From: Mangrovicoccus algicola
GTDB lineage: Bacteria; Pseudomonadota; Alphaproteobacteria; Rhodobacterales; Rhodobacteraceae
Assembly: GCF_014903745.1 (NCBI RefSeq)
Contig: NZ_JACVXA010000011.1
Location: 34,814 to 98,813 of the forward strand
Length of the DNA: 64,000 nt
Reading direction: 5' to 3'
Below are positions 28,694-38,042 of the stretch, one piece after another. Numbering within the stretch: position 1 is the first letter of the stretch; every line of letters starts with the position of its first letter. A program made the translations under genes and the position numbers. The notes under the pieces are model-generated. The model was not told the DNA's origin. It saw only the letters and a list, made by a program, of their open reading frames with translations, and did not search any database.

Positions 28694-29560
28694 ATGGCAA
28701 ACCCGGAATTCACCGAGGACTTCACGCACGACGTCTCCTCCGAGGCTGTCGTTTCCTCCTTCATGGGCTGGCTGGGCGCAGGCTGTTCGCTGGCGCTGGT
28801 CGTCGGCGTCGGCTGGTGGGGCTATGACCTGGCCATGCGCGAGACGAACGGCATCCCCGTGATCGCCGCGCTGGAGGGTCCGGCCCGGGTCGCCCCCGAG
28901 GATCCCGGCGGATTCGAGGCCGCCCACAAGGGCATGTCCGTCACCGAACTCTCCTCGGCGGCCGATGTGATTCAGCCCGAGCAGATCACCCTGGCCCCGG
29001 CGCCGGTCGCGCTGCAGGACACCGACCAGCCCGTCGCCGAGATCGCCCCGGTCGCCAAGGCGCGCACCCTGCGCGACGCGGTCAACGAGGCCCTGCAGGA
29101 TGCCGGCGTGCTGCCGAGCGCCGCGGAGGCCGCGCCGTTTCCCGACGACGCCGGCTCCGCCATCGCCGCGCCGCTGCCGCCGACGATCATGAATTCCGCG
29201 CCGCGCCCGTCGCGCCGCCCCGATCTGGGCGTGGTCAGCCGTGCCGCCTATACCCCCGCCGCGCCGGAGCCCGAGATGCGCCTGGACCTTGATCCGCAGC
29301 TTCTGGCGGTGGGCACCCGGCTGGTGCAGCTGGGCGCCTATGACAGCGAAGCCACCGCAACGGCCGAATGGAGCCGCATCAGCGGCCGGTTCTCGGGCTA
29401 TTTCGCGGGCAAGCAGCGCGTCATCGAACGCACCGAACGCAACGGCAAGGTGTTCTACCGGCTGCGCGCCCATGGCTTCGACGATCTCGCGGATGCGCGC
29501 CGCTTCTGTGCCTCGCTCCAGGCGGGCGGCGCCGACTGCATCCCGGTCCAGGTCCGCTGA
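28694..29560 (+). CDS. SPOR-domain inner-membrane protein
   Basis: A 288-residue bitopic protein: cytoplasmic N-terminus of about 24 residues, a transmembrane segment (FMGWLGAGCSLALVVGVGWW), a long Pro/Ala-rich periplasmic linker, and a C-terminal SPOR domain (about 205-288, from TRLVQLGAYDSEATATAEW to GADCIPVQVR). SPOR domains bind denuded glycan strands at division septa, so a role in division or wall turnover is likely. The next gene, nagZ, recycles peptidoglycan. Same order as in other Rhodobacterales. Confidence 0.88.
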   Translation: MANPEFTEDFTHDVSSEAVVSSFMGWLGAGCSLALVVGVGWWGYDLAMRETNGIPVIAALEGPARVAPEDPGGFEAAHKGMSVTELSSAADVIQPEQITLAPAPVALQDTDQPVAEIAPVAKARTLRDAVNEALQDAGVLPSAAEAAPFPDDAGSAIAAPLPPTIMNSAPRPSRRPDLGVVSRAAYTPAAPEPEMRLDLDPQLLAVGTRLVQLGAYDSEATATAEWSRISGRFSGYFAGKQRVIERTERNGKVFYRLRAHGFDDLADARRFCASLQAGGADCIPVQVR

Positions 29561-29563
29561 TCC

Positions 29564-30559
29564 ATGCCTCTTTCCGCTGCGATCCTCGGTCTCGAGGGGC
29601 CCGCGCTGTCGGCGTGGGAAAAGGGATTCTTCGCCGAGGCCGCGCCCTACGGGTTCATCCTCTTCGCGCGCAATGTCGACACGCCGGAGCAGCTGCGCCG
29701 CCTGACCGCCGAGCTGCGCGAGACGGTCGGCCATGACGCGCCCATCCTGATCGACCAGGAAGGCGGGCGGGTGCAGCGGCTGGGCCCGCCGCATTGGCGC
29801 GCCTGGCTGCCGCCGCTGGAACAGATGCGCCGGGCCGCGCCGGGGCTGGCGGGGCGGGCGATGTTCCTGCGCTATCGCCTGATCGCGGAAGAGCTGCGCG
29901 CCCTGGGGATCGACACGAATTGCGCGCCCATGGCCGATGTGGCGATGGCCGACACCCATCCCTTCCTGCTGAACCGCTGCTATGGCGACGACCCCATGAC
30001 CGTCACCGCCGCCGCGCGCGCCGCTGCCCAGGGGCTTCTGGCGGGCGGGGTTCTGCCGGTGCTGAAACACATCCCCGGCCATGGCCGCGGCACCGCCGAC
30101 AGCCACCTGGAATTGCCGCGGGTCGCGGCATCGCTGGAGGATCTGCGCGCCGTCGATTTCGCCGCCTTCCAGGGGCTGGCGGATCTGCCGATGGGGATGA
30201 CCGCGCATATCGTCTATCCGGCGCTGGATCCGGATCTGCCGGCCACCCAGTCGCCGGCGGTTCTCGATGTCGTGCGGCGCGAGATCGGGTTCGACGGGCT
30301 GCTGATGACCGATGACCTGTCGATGCAGGCGCTCTCGGGCAGCTTTGCCGAACGCGCGCGGCTTTCGCTTGCCGCGGGCTGCGATGTCGTGCTCCACTGC
30401 AATGGCCGACCCGAGGAGATGGAGGCGGTCATGGCAGGCACCGGCATGCTGGAAGGCAGGGCGCTGTATCGCGCGCATCGCGCCATGATGATGCGCGGCG
30501 CGGTCGACCCGATCGACACGGCCGCGGCGGAGGCCGAGCTGGCGGAGATCCTCGGGTGA
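29564..30559 (+). CDS. nagZ: Beta-N-acetylhexosaminidase NagZ
   Basis: A 331-residue glycoside hydrolase family 3 enzyme that removes N-acetylglucosamine from anhydro-muropeptides during cell-wall recycling. Diagnostic motifs: ILIDQEGGRVQRLGPPHW, the catalytic loop KHIPGHGRGTADSH with the Asp-His pair, and the nucleophile Asp in LLMTDDLSMQAL. Length is normal for NagZ. Follows the SPOR gene after 3 bp and overlaps scpA by 4 bp (GTGA). Confidence 0.95.
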   Translation: MPLSAAILGLEGPALSAWEKGFFAEAAPYGFILFARNVDTPEQLRRLTAELRETVGHDAPILIDQEGGRVQRLGPPHWRAWLPPLEQMRRAAPGLAGRAMFLRYRLIAEELRALGIDTNCAPMADVAMADTHPFLLNRCYGDDPMTVTAAARAAAQGLLAGGVLPVLKHIPGHGRGTADSHLELPRVAASLEDLRAVDFAAFQGLADLPMGMTAHIVYPALDPDLPATQSPAVLDVVRREIGFDGLLMTDDLSMQALSGSFAERARLSLAAGCDVVLHCNGRPEEMEAVMAGTGMLEGRALYRAHRAMMMRGAVDPIDTAAAEAELAEILG

Positions 30560-31335
30560 CGGAGCCGGGCTCCAATGTCACCGAGATCGATGCCCGCCTT
30601 GCCGCCGAAGCCCTGATCGTCGATGTCGACGGGTTCGAGGGGCCGCTTGACCTTCTGCTGTCGCTGTCGCGCACCCAGAAGGTCGACCTGCGCACCATTT
30701 CCGTGCTGGCCCTGGCCGAGCAATACCTGTCCTTCGTCGACCGCGCCAAGGCGCTGAGGATCGAGCTGGCCGCCGATTACCTGGTGATGGCGGCCTGGCT
30801 GGCCTTCCTCAAATCCAAGCTCCTGCTGCCGCCCGATCCCAAGGAGGACGGGCCATCGGCCGAGGAGATGGCCGATCACTTGGCCTTCCAGCTGGAACGC
30901 CTGGCGGCGATGCGCGAGGCGGCGGCGCGGCTGATGGGGCGTGACCGGCTGGGGCGCGACGTCTTTGCCCGCGGCATGCCCGAAGGCATCTCCACCCATC
31001 GCAACGTGATGTACCAGGCGACGCTGCTGGATCTGATGCAGGCCTATGCGCGGATCCGCACCAAGGACGATTTCCGCCCCTATGTCATGGACCGCGAGGC
31101 GATCCTGACGATGGAACAGGCGCTGGACCGGCTGCGCGGGATGATCGCCTTTGCCGGGCAGTGGTCGGACCTGGCCAGCTATCTGCCGGTGGAATGGCAG
31201 GGGGACAGTGCGCGGCGGCGGTCCTCGCTGGCCTCGACCTTTGCCGCGACGCTGGAACTTGCCAAGGAGGGCCGGGTGGAGTTACGGCAATCCGACATCT
31301 TCGGCCCCATCGAGCTGCGCAAGACACCTGAATGA
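30556..31335 (+). CDS. scpA: Segregation and condensation protein ScpA
   Basis: Kleisin subunit of the SMC-ScpAB condensin. The 259-residue protein begins at a GTG inside the nagZ stop. The N-terminal kleisin domain is VDGFEGPLDLLLSLSRTQKV, followed by the helical segment AADYLVMAAWLAFLKSKLLLP, and a C-terminal winged helix ends FGPIELRKTPE. It overlaps scpB by 4 bp, so the complex subunits are translationally coupled. Confidence 0.94.
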   Translation: MTEPGSNVTEIDARLAAEALIVDVDGFEGPLDLLLSLSRTQKVDLRTISVLALAEQYLSFVDRAKALRIELAADYLVMAAWLAFLKSKLLLPPDPKEDGPSAEEMADHLAFQLERLAAMREAAARLMGRDRLGRDVFARGMPEGISTHRNVMYQATLLDLMQAYARIRTKDDFRPYVMDREAILTMEQALDRLRGMIAFAGQWSDLASYLPVEWQGDSARRRSSLASTFAATLELAKEGRVELRQSDIFGPIELRKTPE

Positions 31336-32030
31336 CAGACCAAGACGACGACATGCCGCCCGGCGCCGATCCCGAGGAACTGGGGGCGCTGGAGGATCCC
31401 GGCCTGTTCGATGCCCCGCCTTTGGCGGAGCAGGAGCGGATGGTGGAGGCGATGCTGTTTGCCACCTCCGAGCCGCTGACCCTGCGCGAGATGGGCACGC
31501 GGATGCCGCAGGGCTGCGATCCGGCAACGGCGGTGGCGATGCTGCAGAACCATTATCGCGGGCGCGGCGTCAATGTCGTGCAGGTGGGCGGGGCCTGGGC
31601 GCTGCGCACCGCGCCGGATGTCTCCTTCCTGATGCAGAAGGAGGTGGTGGAGACCCGCAAGCTCAGCCGCGCCGCCATCGAGACCCTGGCCATCATCGCC
31701 TATCACCAGCCCGCCACCCGCGCCGAGATCGAGGAGATCCGCGGCGTGGCCGTGTCGCGCGGCACGATCGACCTGCTGCTGGACCTGGACTGGATCCGCA
31801 TTGGGCGGCGGCGCGAGACGCCCGGGCGCCCCGTCACCTTCATCGTGACCGAGGCGTTTCTGGACCATTTCTCGCTTTCCTCGGCGCGCGACCTGCCGGG
31901 GCTGGGGGAATTGCGGGCCGCGGGGCTTCTGGATGCGCGGCGCATGCCGGGCCAGCAGGAGGATGCGGCCGAAACCGACGATGCCGGGCCGGAGGACGAA
32001 GAGGACGAGGGCCAGGAGGAAATGTTCTGA
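31332..32030 (+). CDS. scpB: Segregation and condensation protein ScpB
   Basis: A 232-residue partner of ScpA. Two winged-helix domains are visible: the first around MVEAMLFATSEPLTLREMG, the second around IETLAIIAYHQPATRAEIEEI with the hallmark RG...S.GTIDLLLDLDWIRIGRR. The N- and C-terminal tails are acidic; the last 25 residues are nearly all Asp and Glu. Ends the argS-scpB run before a terminator. Confidence 0.93.
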   Translation: MTDQDDDMPPGADPEELGALEDPGLFDAPPLAEQERMVEAMLFATSEPLTLREMGTRMPQGCDPATAVAMLQNHYRGRGVNVVQVGGAWALRTAPDVSFLMQKEVVETRKLSRAAIETLAIIAYHQPATRAEIEEIRGVAVSRGTIDLLLDLDWIRIGRRRETPGRPVTFIVTEAFLDHFSLSSARDLPGLGELRAAGLLDARRMPGQQEDAAETDDAGPEDEEDEGQEEMF

Positions 32031-32069
32031 TCCGCCTGAGGATCGTCCCGCAACATATTGAGAACAAAC

Positions 32070-32098
32070 AACCCCCGGTCCGTCAGGCCCGGGGGTTT
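32070..32098 (+). terminator. Terminator after scpB
   Basis: AACCCCCGG, 10-nt loop, CCGGGGGTTT, 40 bp after the scpB stop. Confidence 0.75.
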
Positions 32099-32125
32099 CA
32101 TCTTGCAACTGTCGTGATCGGCTGA

Positions 32126-32142
32126 AGTTGCCGGATGCAACC
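32126..32142. repeat. Palindrome copy AGTTGCC-GGA-TGCAACC
   Basis: A 12/14 match to GGTTGCA-N3-TGCAACC, intergenic between scpB and the cytochrome b561 gene. Confidence 0.5.
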
Positions 32143-32145
32143 GGG

Positions 32146-32730
32146 TCAGGCGCGCCCGGCCATGCGGCGCAACGTGCCGTCGCGCCACAGGCCTTCATGC
32201 AGCCCGACCATCGCGACATGGCCCGCCACCAGGGCCGCCAGCACCCATCCGCCTTCGCCATGCAGCAGGCTGCCCAGCGTCATCATCCAGTCGACATTCT
32301 CGGCGCGCGGTGCGGTGACGGGAATGCCGAAGGGGGCAAAGCCGCGGGTGGATCCGATGGCGCGCAGGATCGCCGTCAGCGGCACCAGAACGATCAGCAG
32401 GTAGAGCGCGCCATGTCCCAGCTTCGCCCCCAGCGCCAGCAGGCCCGCCCCATGGCCGGGGCGGCGGTTGCGCATTGCAACCATCCAGATCACGCGCAGC
32501 AGTGCCAAGAGGAAGATCGCCACCCCCAGATTGCCGTGATGCGCGCGGAAGAACTGGAAGGCGGCGCCCTGTCCGAAGAGCTGCTTGATGCCCATCCCGG
32601 TCAGCTGCCACAGCACCATCAGCGCCAGCGCCCAGTGCAGGACCCGCGTGACCAGGCCGTAGCGCTGCGGCGTATCCACCAGGCGGTGACGGAGGGAGGC
32701 GGGTCTGGTCACGGGCTCATCCTGCTGCAT
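32146..32730 (-). CDS. Cytochrome b561 family protein
   Basis: A 194-residue four-helix membrane cytochrome b561 (YceJ/CybB type), which moves electrons between quinone and an acceptor such as superoxide. Heme-ligand candidates are the His in RVLHWALALMVL, FRAHHGNLGV, KLGHGALYLL and LVAGHVAMVGLHEGL, one near each helix as the family requires. It converges on scpB, whose terminator lies between. A copy of the window's repeated palindrome lies inside the gene at 32466. Confidence 0.88.
   Translation of the reverse strand: MQQDEPVTRPASLRHRLVDTPQRYGLVTRVLHWALALMVLWQLTGMGIKQLFGQGAAFQFFRAHHGNLGVAIFLLALLRVIWMVAMRNRRPGHGAGLLALGAKLGHGALYLLIVLVPLTAILRAIGSTRGFAPFGIPVTAPRAENVDWMMTLGSLLHGEGGWVLAALVAGHVAMVGLHEGLWRDGTLRRMAGRA
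32466..32482. repeat. Palindrome copy GGTTGCG-CAT-TGCAACC
   Basis: A 13/14 match inside the cytochrome b561 gene. Confidence 0.65.
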
Positions 32731-32831
32731 TATCCTGTTGCGGTCTTATGACCGCCGCGCCGCGCGAAGGCGATAGCCCGGATGCGCAAGCGCGCGGTTT
32801 CCCGGGGGACAGGATGTCGCCCCCGGACGGC

Positions 32832-32859
32832 AAACGGCGCCTCCCGGGCGGGAGGCGCC
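32832..32859 (-). terminator. Terminator of typA
   Basis: On the minus strand GGCGCCTCCC, loop GCCC, GGGAGGCGCC, then GTTTG. A 10-bp stem with a short U-run, 31 bp after the typA stop. Confidence 0.7.
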
Positions 32860-32889
32860 GTCGCGGTCCTGTCGGATCCGGTGGCCGGA

Positions 32890-34704
32890 TCAGGCGGATT
32901 TGGCCATCCGTTTGCGCTCATGCGGGTCGAGATAGCGCTTGCGCAGGCGGATCGCGTTGGGCGTCACCTCCACCAGTTCGTCATCGTCGATATAGGCGAT
33001 GGCCTGTTCCAGCGTCAGGGTGGTGGGCGTGGTGAGGCGCACCGCGTCATCGGTGCCCGAGGCCCGGACGTTGGTCAGCTTCTTGCCCTTCAGCGGGTTC
33101 ACTTCCAGGTCGTTGTCGCGCGAATGCTCGCCGATGATCATGCCGGTATAGACCGGCTCCTGCGCGCCGATGAACATCTTGCCGCGATCTTCCAGGTTCC
33201 ACAGCGCATAGGCCACGGAGGTGCCGTTCTCCATCGAGATCAGCACGCCCGCGCGGCGGCCGGGGATCGCGCCCTTGTGCGGGGCCCATTCGTGGAACAC
33301 GCGGTTCATCACGCCGGTGCCGCGGGTATCGGTCAGGAACTCGCCGTGATAGCCGATCAGCCCGCGCGAGGGGACCAGCGCGATGATCCGGGTCTTGCCG
33401 CCATTCTGGCGCATCTCGGTCATCTCGCCCTTGCGCGGGCCGGTCAGTTTCTCGATCACCGCGCCGGAATATTCGTCATCGACATCGATCGTGACTTCCT
33501 CGACCGGCTCCATGCGCACGCCGTCGACTTCGCGGAACAGCACCTGCGGGCGGGAGATCGACAGTTCGAACCCCTCGCGGCGCATGTTCTCGATCAGGAC
33601 GCCCATCTGCAATTCGCCGCGGCCCGCGACCTCGAAGGCCTCGCCGCCGGGGGTGTCGGAGATCTTGATCGCGACGTTGGATTCCGCTTCCTTCATCAGG
33701 CGGTCGCGGATGACGCGGGATTGCACCTTGTCGCCGTCGCGGCCCGCCAGGGGGCTGTCATTGATGCCGAAGGTGACGGTGATGGTCGGCGGGTCGATCG
33801 GCTGGGCCGGGATCGCATCGGTGACCGCAGGATCGCAGATCGTGTCGGCCACGGTGGCCTTGGCCATGCCCGCGAGGCTGACGATGTCGCCCGCCTCGGC
33901 CATGTCGATCGGCTGCTGCGAGAGGCCGCGGAAGGCCAGGACCTTGGTGACGCGGAACTGCTCGATCCGGGTGCCGTCGCGCGACAGCGCGTTGACGGTG
34001 GTCCCGGCCTTCAGCGTGCCCGACTCGACCCGGCCGGTCAGCAGGCGGCCGATGAACGGGTCGGCGCCCAGCGTGGTGGCCAGCATGGAGAAGGGCTCGT
34101 CGCGCTTGGCGATCTGCTTGGGGGCCTCGACATGGCTGAGGACCAGGTCGAACAGCGCCGAGAGATCCTTGCGCGGGCCGTCCAGTTCCGCATCGCACCA
34201 GCCGTTGCGGCCGGAGGCGTAGAGCGAGGGGAAGTCCAGCTGTTCGTCATTGGCATCGAGCGAGGCGAAGAGGTCGAACACCTCGTCCAGCGCGCGGTCG
34301 GGTTCGGCATCGGGCTTGTCGACCTTGTTCAGCACGACGATCGGTTTCAGCCCCAGCGCCAGCGCCTTGGAGGTGACGAATTTCGTCTGCGGCATCGGGC
34401 CCTCGGCCGCGTCCACCAGAAGGACGACGCCGTCGACCATCGACAGGATCCGCTCCACCTCGCCGCCGAAATCGGCGTGGCCGGGCGTGTCGACGATGTT
34501 GATGCGCGTGCCCTTCCACTCGACGCTGGTCGCCTTCGCGAGGATGGTGATCCCGCGTTCGCGTTCCAGGTCGTTCGAATCCATGGCGCGTTCGGTCGTC
34601 GCCTGGTTCTCGCGGTAGGTGCCCGACTGTTTCAGGAGTTCGTCCACCAGGGTCGTCTTGCCGTGGTCGACGTGTGCGATGATCGCGATGTTGCGCAGAT
34701 CCAT
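32890..34704 (-). CDS. typA: Ribosome-associated GTPase TypA/BipA
   Basis: A 604-residue translational GTPase related to EF-G that acts in ribosome assembly and stress adaptation. G motifs: [15 protein letters not shown] (G1), [10 protein letters not shown] (switch/G2), [14 protein letters not shown] (G3) and [11 protein letters not shown] (G4). The unique C-terminal domain carries the conserved segment [20 protein letters not shown]. Length is normal. It stands alone and diverges from no close gene; the YitT-type gene upstream is on the same strand. Confidence 0.96.
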   Translation of the reverse strand: MDLRNIAIIAHVDHGKTTLVDELLKQSGTYRENQATTERAMDSNDLERERGITILAKATSVEWKGTRINIVDTPGHADFGGEVERILSMVDGVVLLVDAAEGPMPQTKFVTSKALALGLKPIVVLNKVDKPDAEPDRALDEVFDLFASLDANDEQLDFPSLYASGRNGWCDAELDGPRKDLSALFDLVLSHVEAPKQIAKRDEPFSMLATTLGADPFIGRLLTGRVESGTLKAGTTVNALSRDGTRIEQFRVTKVLAFRGLSQQPIDMAEAGDIVSLAGMAKATVADTICDPAVTDAIPAQPIDPPTITVTFGINDSPLAGRDGDKVQSRVIRDRLMKEAESNVAIKISDTPGGEAFEVAGRGELQMGVLIENMRREGFELSISRPQVLFREVDGVRMEPVEEVTIDVDDEYSGAVIEKLTGPRKGEMTEMRQNGGKTRIIALVPSRGLIGYHGEFLTDTRGTGVMNRVFHEWAPHKGAIPGRRAGVLISMENGTSVAYALWNLEDRGKMFIGAQEPVYTGMIIGEHSRDNDLEVNPLKGKKLTNVRASGTDDAVRLTTPTTLTLEQAIAYIDDDELVEVTPNAIRLRKRYLDPHERKRMAKSA

Positions 34705-34797
34705 GGGAGCCGTCCTTGTCTGAAGTTGCCGTGGCCCTACAGCGCCGCAGCGCGGAAGGCTAGACCTAAAGACAGCGGAATTGATCCATCGGGCGTG

Positions 34798-35436
34798 TTA
34801 CCGCGCGATATAGCGGTCCCGGCGGTGGTTGAAGGCGATCAGCCCGTTCAGGATCACGGCACCGATGAGCGAGTAGAACACCACCGTGAAGGGGAACAGC
34901 AGCGCCGCGACCGCAAACAGGACGGCATCGACGATCAGCTGGACATAGCCTGCACGGAATCCGAAATTGTCCTGGATGTAAAGCGCCACGATGCCCAGCC
35001 CGCCCAGCGACCCGCCATGGCGGAAGATCGCCAGCAGGCCGATGCCGGTGACCGTGCCGAAGAAGAACACGCCCAGCAGGGGGTTGAGATACTCGATCCG
35101 GAACCCCAGCGGCATGTAATCGGTGCAGACCGACAGCGCCGTGACGCAGCCCAGCGATTTCAGCGCGAAGCGCCAGCCCATGCGTTTCACGGCGATCCAG
35201 TAGAAGGGCAGGTTGATGACGAAGAACACCTTTCCGAAGGAAAACCCGGTCAGGTAGGAGATGATGACGGCGGCGCCCGCCGTCTGGCCGGTCATCAGCC
35301 CCAGATGCGTCAGCAGCACCAGCCCCAGCGAACACATCACGATGCCGGTGCCCAGCCCCTGCACGTCGTCAAGCGCGGTGTGGCGGACGGCATCGGGATC
35401 GGGAACGGGCATCGGCGCGGGCATGGGCGGGTCCAT
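34798..35436 (-). CDS. YitT family membrane protein
   Basis: A 212-residue protein of the YitT/DUF161 membrane family with five to six hydrophobic segments. The family-typical stretch is TGQTAGAAVIISYLTGFSFG, and GSLGGLGIVALYIQDNFGFRAG follows later. The first 28 residues are Pro/Met-rich and probably cytoplasmic. The transported molecule is unknown for the family. It diverges from the SGNH-like gene across a region with a long inverted repeat. Confidence 0.82.
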   Translation of the reverse strand: MDPPMPAPMPVPDPDAVRHTALDDVQGLGTGIVMCSLGLVLLTHLGLMTGQTAGAAVIISYLTGFSFGKVFFVINLPFYWIAVKRMGWRFALKSLGCVTALSVCTDYMPLGFRIEYLNPLLGVFFFGTVTGIGLLAIFRHGGSLGGLGIVALYIQDNFGFRAGYVQLIVDAVLFAVAALLFPFTVVFYSLIGAVILNGLIAFNHRRDRYIAR

Positions 35437-35787
35437 CTGCTGGGCATGGGCGAATTAGGGCAACGTTACTGACGTTCCGCGGAAGCTGCAAGCGCGGCAT
35501 GATGCAGGCGCGGCAAGACCTGATCCGTGCGGAAATCCGCACATATCGGGCCCCGCGATGTATGGTTTTCCGCACAGATCAAGGCCCGCACAGGGGCGGG
35601 CCGCGGCCTGGCGGCGGCGATTTCCCATCTGTCCCAAGGGGCTGCGCCAAGGCGGCCCCGCGCGGCGCCGCCGCGGCTTGGCAGGCGGGGGCGGGCTCCT
35701 AGGCTCTGACCCATGCCGGGGAGGAGCCGGCATGACGCGACACAGACGACCCCGCACGCATCGGGGCGGATCTCGGGGAGGGATCAC
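35437..35787. other. Divergent intergenic region with a long inverted repeat
   Basis: About 350 bp between the YitT gene and the SGNH-like gene. The left half contains the inverted repeat at 35521-35581; the right half is very G+C-rich and shows no gene. Confidence 0.55.
35521..35581. repeat. Long imperfect inverted repeat with a repeated TCCGCACANATC core
   Basis: The left arm 35522-35550 and right arm 35552-35580 are reverse complements at 23 of 29 positions around a single central base; one more base pair at each end extends it to 61 bp. The 12-mer TCCGCACANATC occurs directly at 35536 and 35569, and a close reverse-complement version starts at 35522. The left arm itself contains GTGCGGA-AA-TCCGCAC. 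It sits in the divergent promoter region of the YitT and SGNH-like genes. Confidence 0.7.
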
Positions 35788-36591
35788 ATGGAACAGATCA
35801 CATTGCGGCGCCTGGCGGCGCCTGTCCTGCTGGCATGGCTGTCGGGCGGGGCGGTCATGGCCGAGGGCCCGGCGCCCGAGGTGCGCGCGCCCCAGGCCGA
35901 GAACCCGTCCCGGGTGCTCCTGGTCGGCAACAGCTATCTCTATTACAGCGACAGCCTGCACAACCATGTCCGCCGGATGGTGATGGCCGATGACGATGCC
36001 GCGGCGGACCGGCTGCAGTACAAGTCGGCCACGATCGGCGGGGCGCGGCTGCGCGATCACGACATAGACCGGCTGACGACGCCCGGCGCGATCGGGGTGG
36101 CGGAGCCTTTCGAGCTGGTGATGCTGCAGGGCCATAGCGGCGCGGCGCTTTCGGAGAAGAACCAGCAGGTCTATCGCGACGCGGTGGTGGCGGCCAATGA
36201 GGTCATCCGCGACCGCGGCGGCCATGTGGCGATCTACATGCCGCATGCCTATGTCGCCCCGCATAAAAGCGCCAGCCCCGAGAATACCGGGACGAATGAC
36301 GCCTTCTATACCGGGATCGGCAACGAGCTGGACGCGCTGGTCGTGCCGGTGGGGCTGGCCTTCGAGGAGGCCTATCGCCGCCGGCCCGAGATGGCGCTGC
36401 AGCAGCATTACGACGGCAGCCACCCGACGCTGCTGGGGTCCTACCTGGCGGCGGCGACGGTCTACGCGACGCTCTACGGCGCGAACCCGGTGGGCAATGA
36501 CTACGATTATTTCGGAAATATCGGGGCCGAGGATGCGGCCTTCCTGCAGGAGGTCGCCCGCGACACGGTCGCGGCCTACCAGTCCCGCTGA
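35788..36591 (+). CDS. Exported SGNH-like hydrolase (DUF4886-like)
   Basis: A 267-residue protein with a signal peptide (residues 1-25, MEQITLRRLAAPVLLAWLSG to VMA), so periplasmic or secreted. The mature part resembles SGNH hydrolases: VLLVGNSYLYYSDSLHNH supplies the Ser block (GNS in place of GDS), VMLQGHSGAALS resembles the LQxHS block of DUF4886, and YDGSHPTLLGSYLAA holds the Asp/His pair. Substrate unknown, possibly an ester on a polysaccharide. The start at 35788 has GGGAGGGA upstream. It converges with icd across a strong hairpin. Confidence 0.68.
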   Translation: MEQITLRRLAAPVLLAWLSGGAVMAEGPAPEVRAPQAENPSRVLLVGNSYLYYSDSLHNHVRRMVMADDDAAADRLQYKSATIGGARLRDHDIDRLTTPGAIGVAEPFELVMLQGHSGAALSEKNQQVYRDAVVAANEVIRDRGGHVAIYMPHAYVAPHKSASPENTGTNDAFYTGIGNELDALVVPVGLAFEEAYRRRPEMALQQHYDGSHPTLLGSYLAAATVYATLYGANPVGNDYDYFGNIGAEDAAFLQEVARDTVAAYQSR

Positions 36592-36596
36592 GGGCA

Positions 36597-36627
36597 GCGG
36601 CCGGCCGGGGCATGCCCGGCCGGCCGC
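36597..36627. terminator. Strong hairpin between the SGNH-like gene and icd
   Basis: GCGGCCGGCCGGG and CCCGGCCGGCCGC form a 13-bp perfect stem with a 5-nt loop, exactly between two convergent stop codons. No U-tract is present, so it may end transcription only in part or protect 3' ends. Confidence 0.55.
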
Positions 36628-36633
36628 GCGCGG

Positions 36634-37848
36634 TCAGCCGACCAGCGCCTTGTTGAGGTTCTCGTCGATCTTCTCGAGGAAGCCCATCGTGGTCAGCCAG
36701 CCCTGGTCCGGCCCGACCAGCAGGGCGAGGTCCTTGGTCATGTGACCCGATTCCACGGTCTCGACGATGGTCTTCTCCAGCGTGGTGGCAAAGGCCATCA
36801 GCGCGGTGTTCTGGTCCAGCTTGGCGCGGTGCTTGAGCCCGCCGGTCCAGGCGAAGATCGAGGCGATGGAGTTGGTCGAGGTCGCCTTGCCTTCCTGGTG
36901 CTGGCGGTAATGGCGGGTGACGGTGCCATGGGCGGCCTCCGCCTCGACGATCTTGCCGTCGGGCGTCATCAGCTGCGAGGTCATGAGCCCCAGCGAGCCG
37001 AACCCCTGCGCCACGGTGTCGGATTGCACGTCGCCATCGTAGTTCTTGCAGGCCCAGACGAACTTGCCCGACCATTTCATCGCGCAGGCGACCATGTCGT
37101 CGATTAGCCGGTGTTCGTACCAGATGCCCTTGGCCTTGAACTTCTCCTCGAACTCCTCCTCGTAGACCTTCTGGAACAGGTCCTTGAACCGGCCGTCATA
37201 GGCCTTGAGGATGGTGTTCTTGGTCGACAGGTAGACCGGCCAGCCGAGGTTGAGCCCGTAATTCATCGAGGCGCGGGCAAAGTCGATGATGGAACTGTCG
37301 AGGTTGTATTGCGCCTGCGCGACCCCGGCGGAGGGGGACTGGTAGACTTCGCGCTCGATCACCTGGCCGTCATCGCCCTCGAATTTCAGGATCAGCTTGC
37401 CCGGGCCCGGCATCAGGAAGTCGGTGGCGCGGTACTGGTCGCCGAAGGCATGGCGGCCGATCACGATCGGGTGGGTCCAGCCGGGAACGAGGCGCGGCAC
37501 GTTGCGGCAGATGATCGGCTGGCGGAAGACGACGCCGCCCAGGATGTTGCGGATCGTGCCGTTGGGGCTGCGCCACATCTTCTTGAGGCCGAATTCCTCC
37601 ACCCGCTGCTCGTCCGGGGTGATGGTCGCGCATTTCACCGCGACGCCGATCTCGCGGGTCTTCTCGGCCGCGTCGATGGTGATCTGGTCCTCGGTGCGGT
37701 CGCGTTCCTGGATGGACAGGTCGTAATAGAGGAGATCGAGGTCAAGATAGGGAAGGATCAGCTTCTGCTTGATGAAATCCCAGATGATCCGGGTCATCTC
37801 GTCGCCGTCCATCTCGACGATCGGGTTGTCTACCTTGATCTTGGTCAT
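36634..37848 (-). CDS. icd: NADP-dependent isocitrate dehydrogenase
   Basis: A 404-residue eukaryotic-type (subfamily II) NADP isocitrate dehydrogenase that converts isocitrate to 2-oxoglutarate in the TCA cycle. Motifs: [20 protein letters not shown] at the N-terminus, the substrate loop [12 protein letters not shown], the metal site [20 protein letters not shown], and the NADP loop [20 protein letters not shown]. The start at 37848 gives the conserved N-terminus. The upstream region contains an ATAC-N4-GTAT inverted motif at 37927-37938 of unknown meaning. Confidence 0.96.
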   Translation of the reverse strand: MTKIKVDNPIVEMDGDEMTRIIWDFIKQKLILPYLDLDLLYYDLSIQERDRTEDQITIDAAEKTREIGVAVKCATITPDEQRVEEFGLKKMWRSPNGTIRNILGGVVFRQPIICRNVPRLVPGWTHPIVIGRHAFGDQYRATDFLMPGPGKLILKFEGDDGQVIEREVYQSPSAGVAQAQYNLDSSIIDFARASMNYGLNLGWPVYLSTKNTILKAYDGRFKDLFQKVYEEEFEEKFKAKGIWYEHRLIDDMVACAMKWSGKFVWACKNYDGDVQSDTVAQGFGSLGLMTSQLMTPDGKIVEAEAAHGTVTRHYRQHQEGKATSTNSIASIFAWTGGLKHRAKLDQNTALMAFATTLEKTIVETVESGHMTKDLALLVGPDQGWLTTMGFLEKIDENLNKALVG

Positions 37849-38042
37849 CGGTGGTCCTCTGAGTCGGGAGCGTTGGGTGGTTCTCATGCCGCATTACAGC
37901 ATTTCGCGGGTCGGGGCCAGTATTGCATACGTTGGTATACAGATTTGACCCTGCGACGGCCGACGCAGCGGAAAGATCGTCGTTGAGAGTCGCGGCGTCA
38001 GGCGTCATGCTTCCCCTTGGATAAGGCTAAGGTGAATTTGCC

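Noticed and set aside
32782..35472. Long + strand frame across typA and the YitT gene
   Set aside because: Shadow of two genes on the minus strand; no motif or ribosome-binding site.
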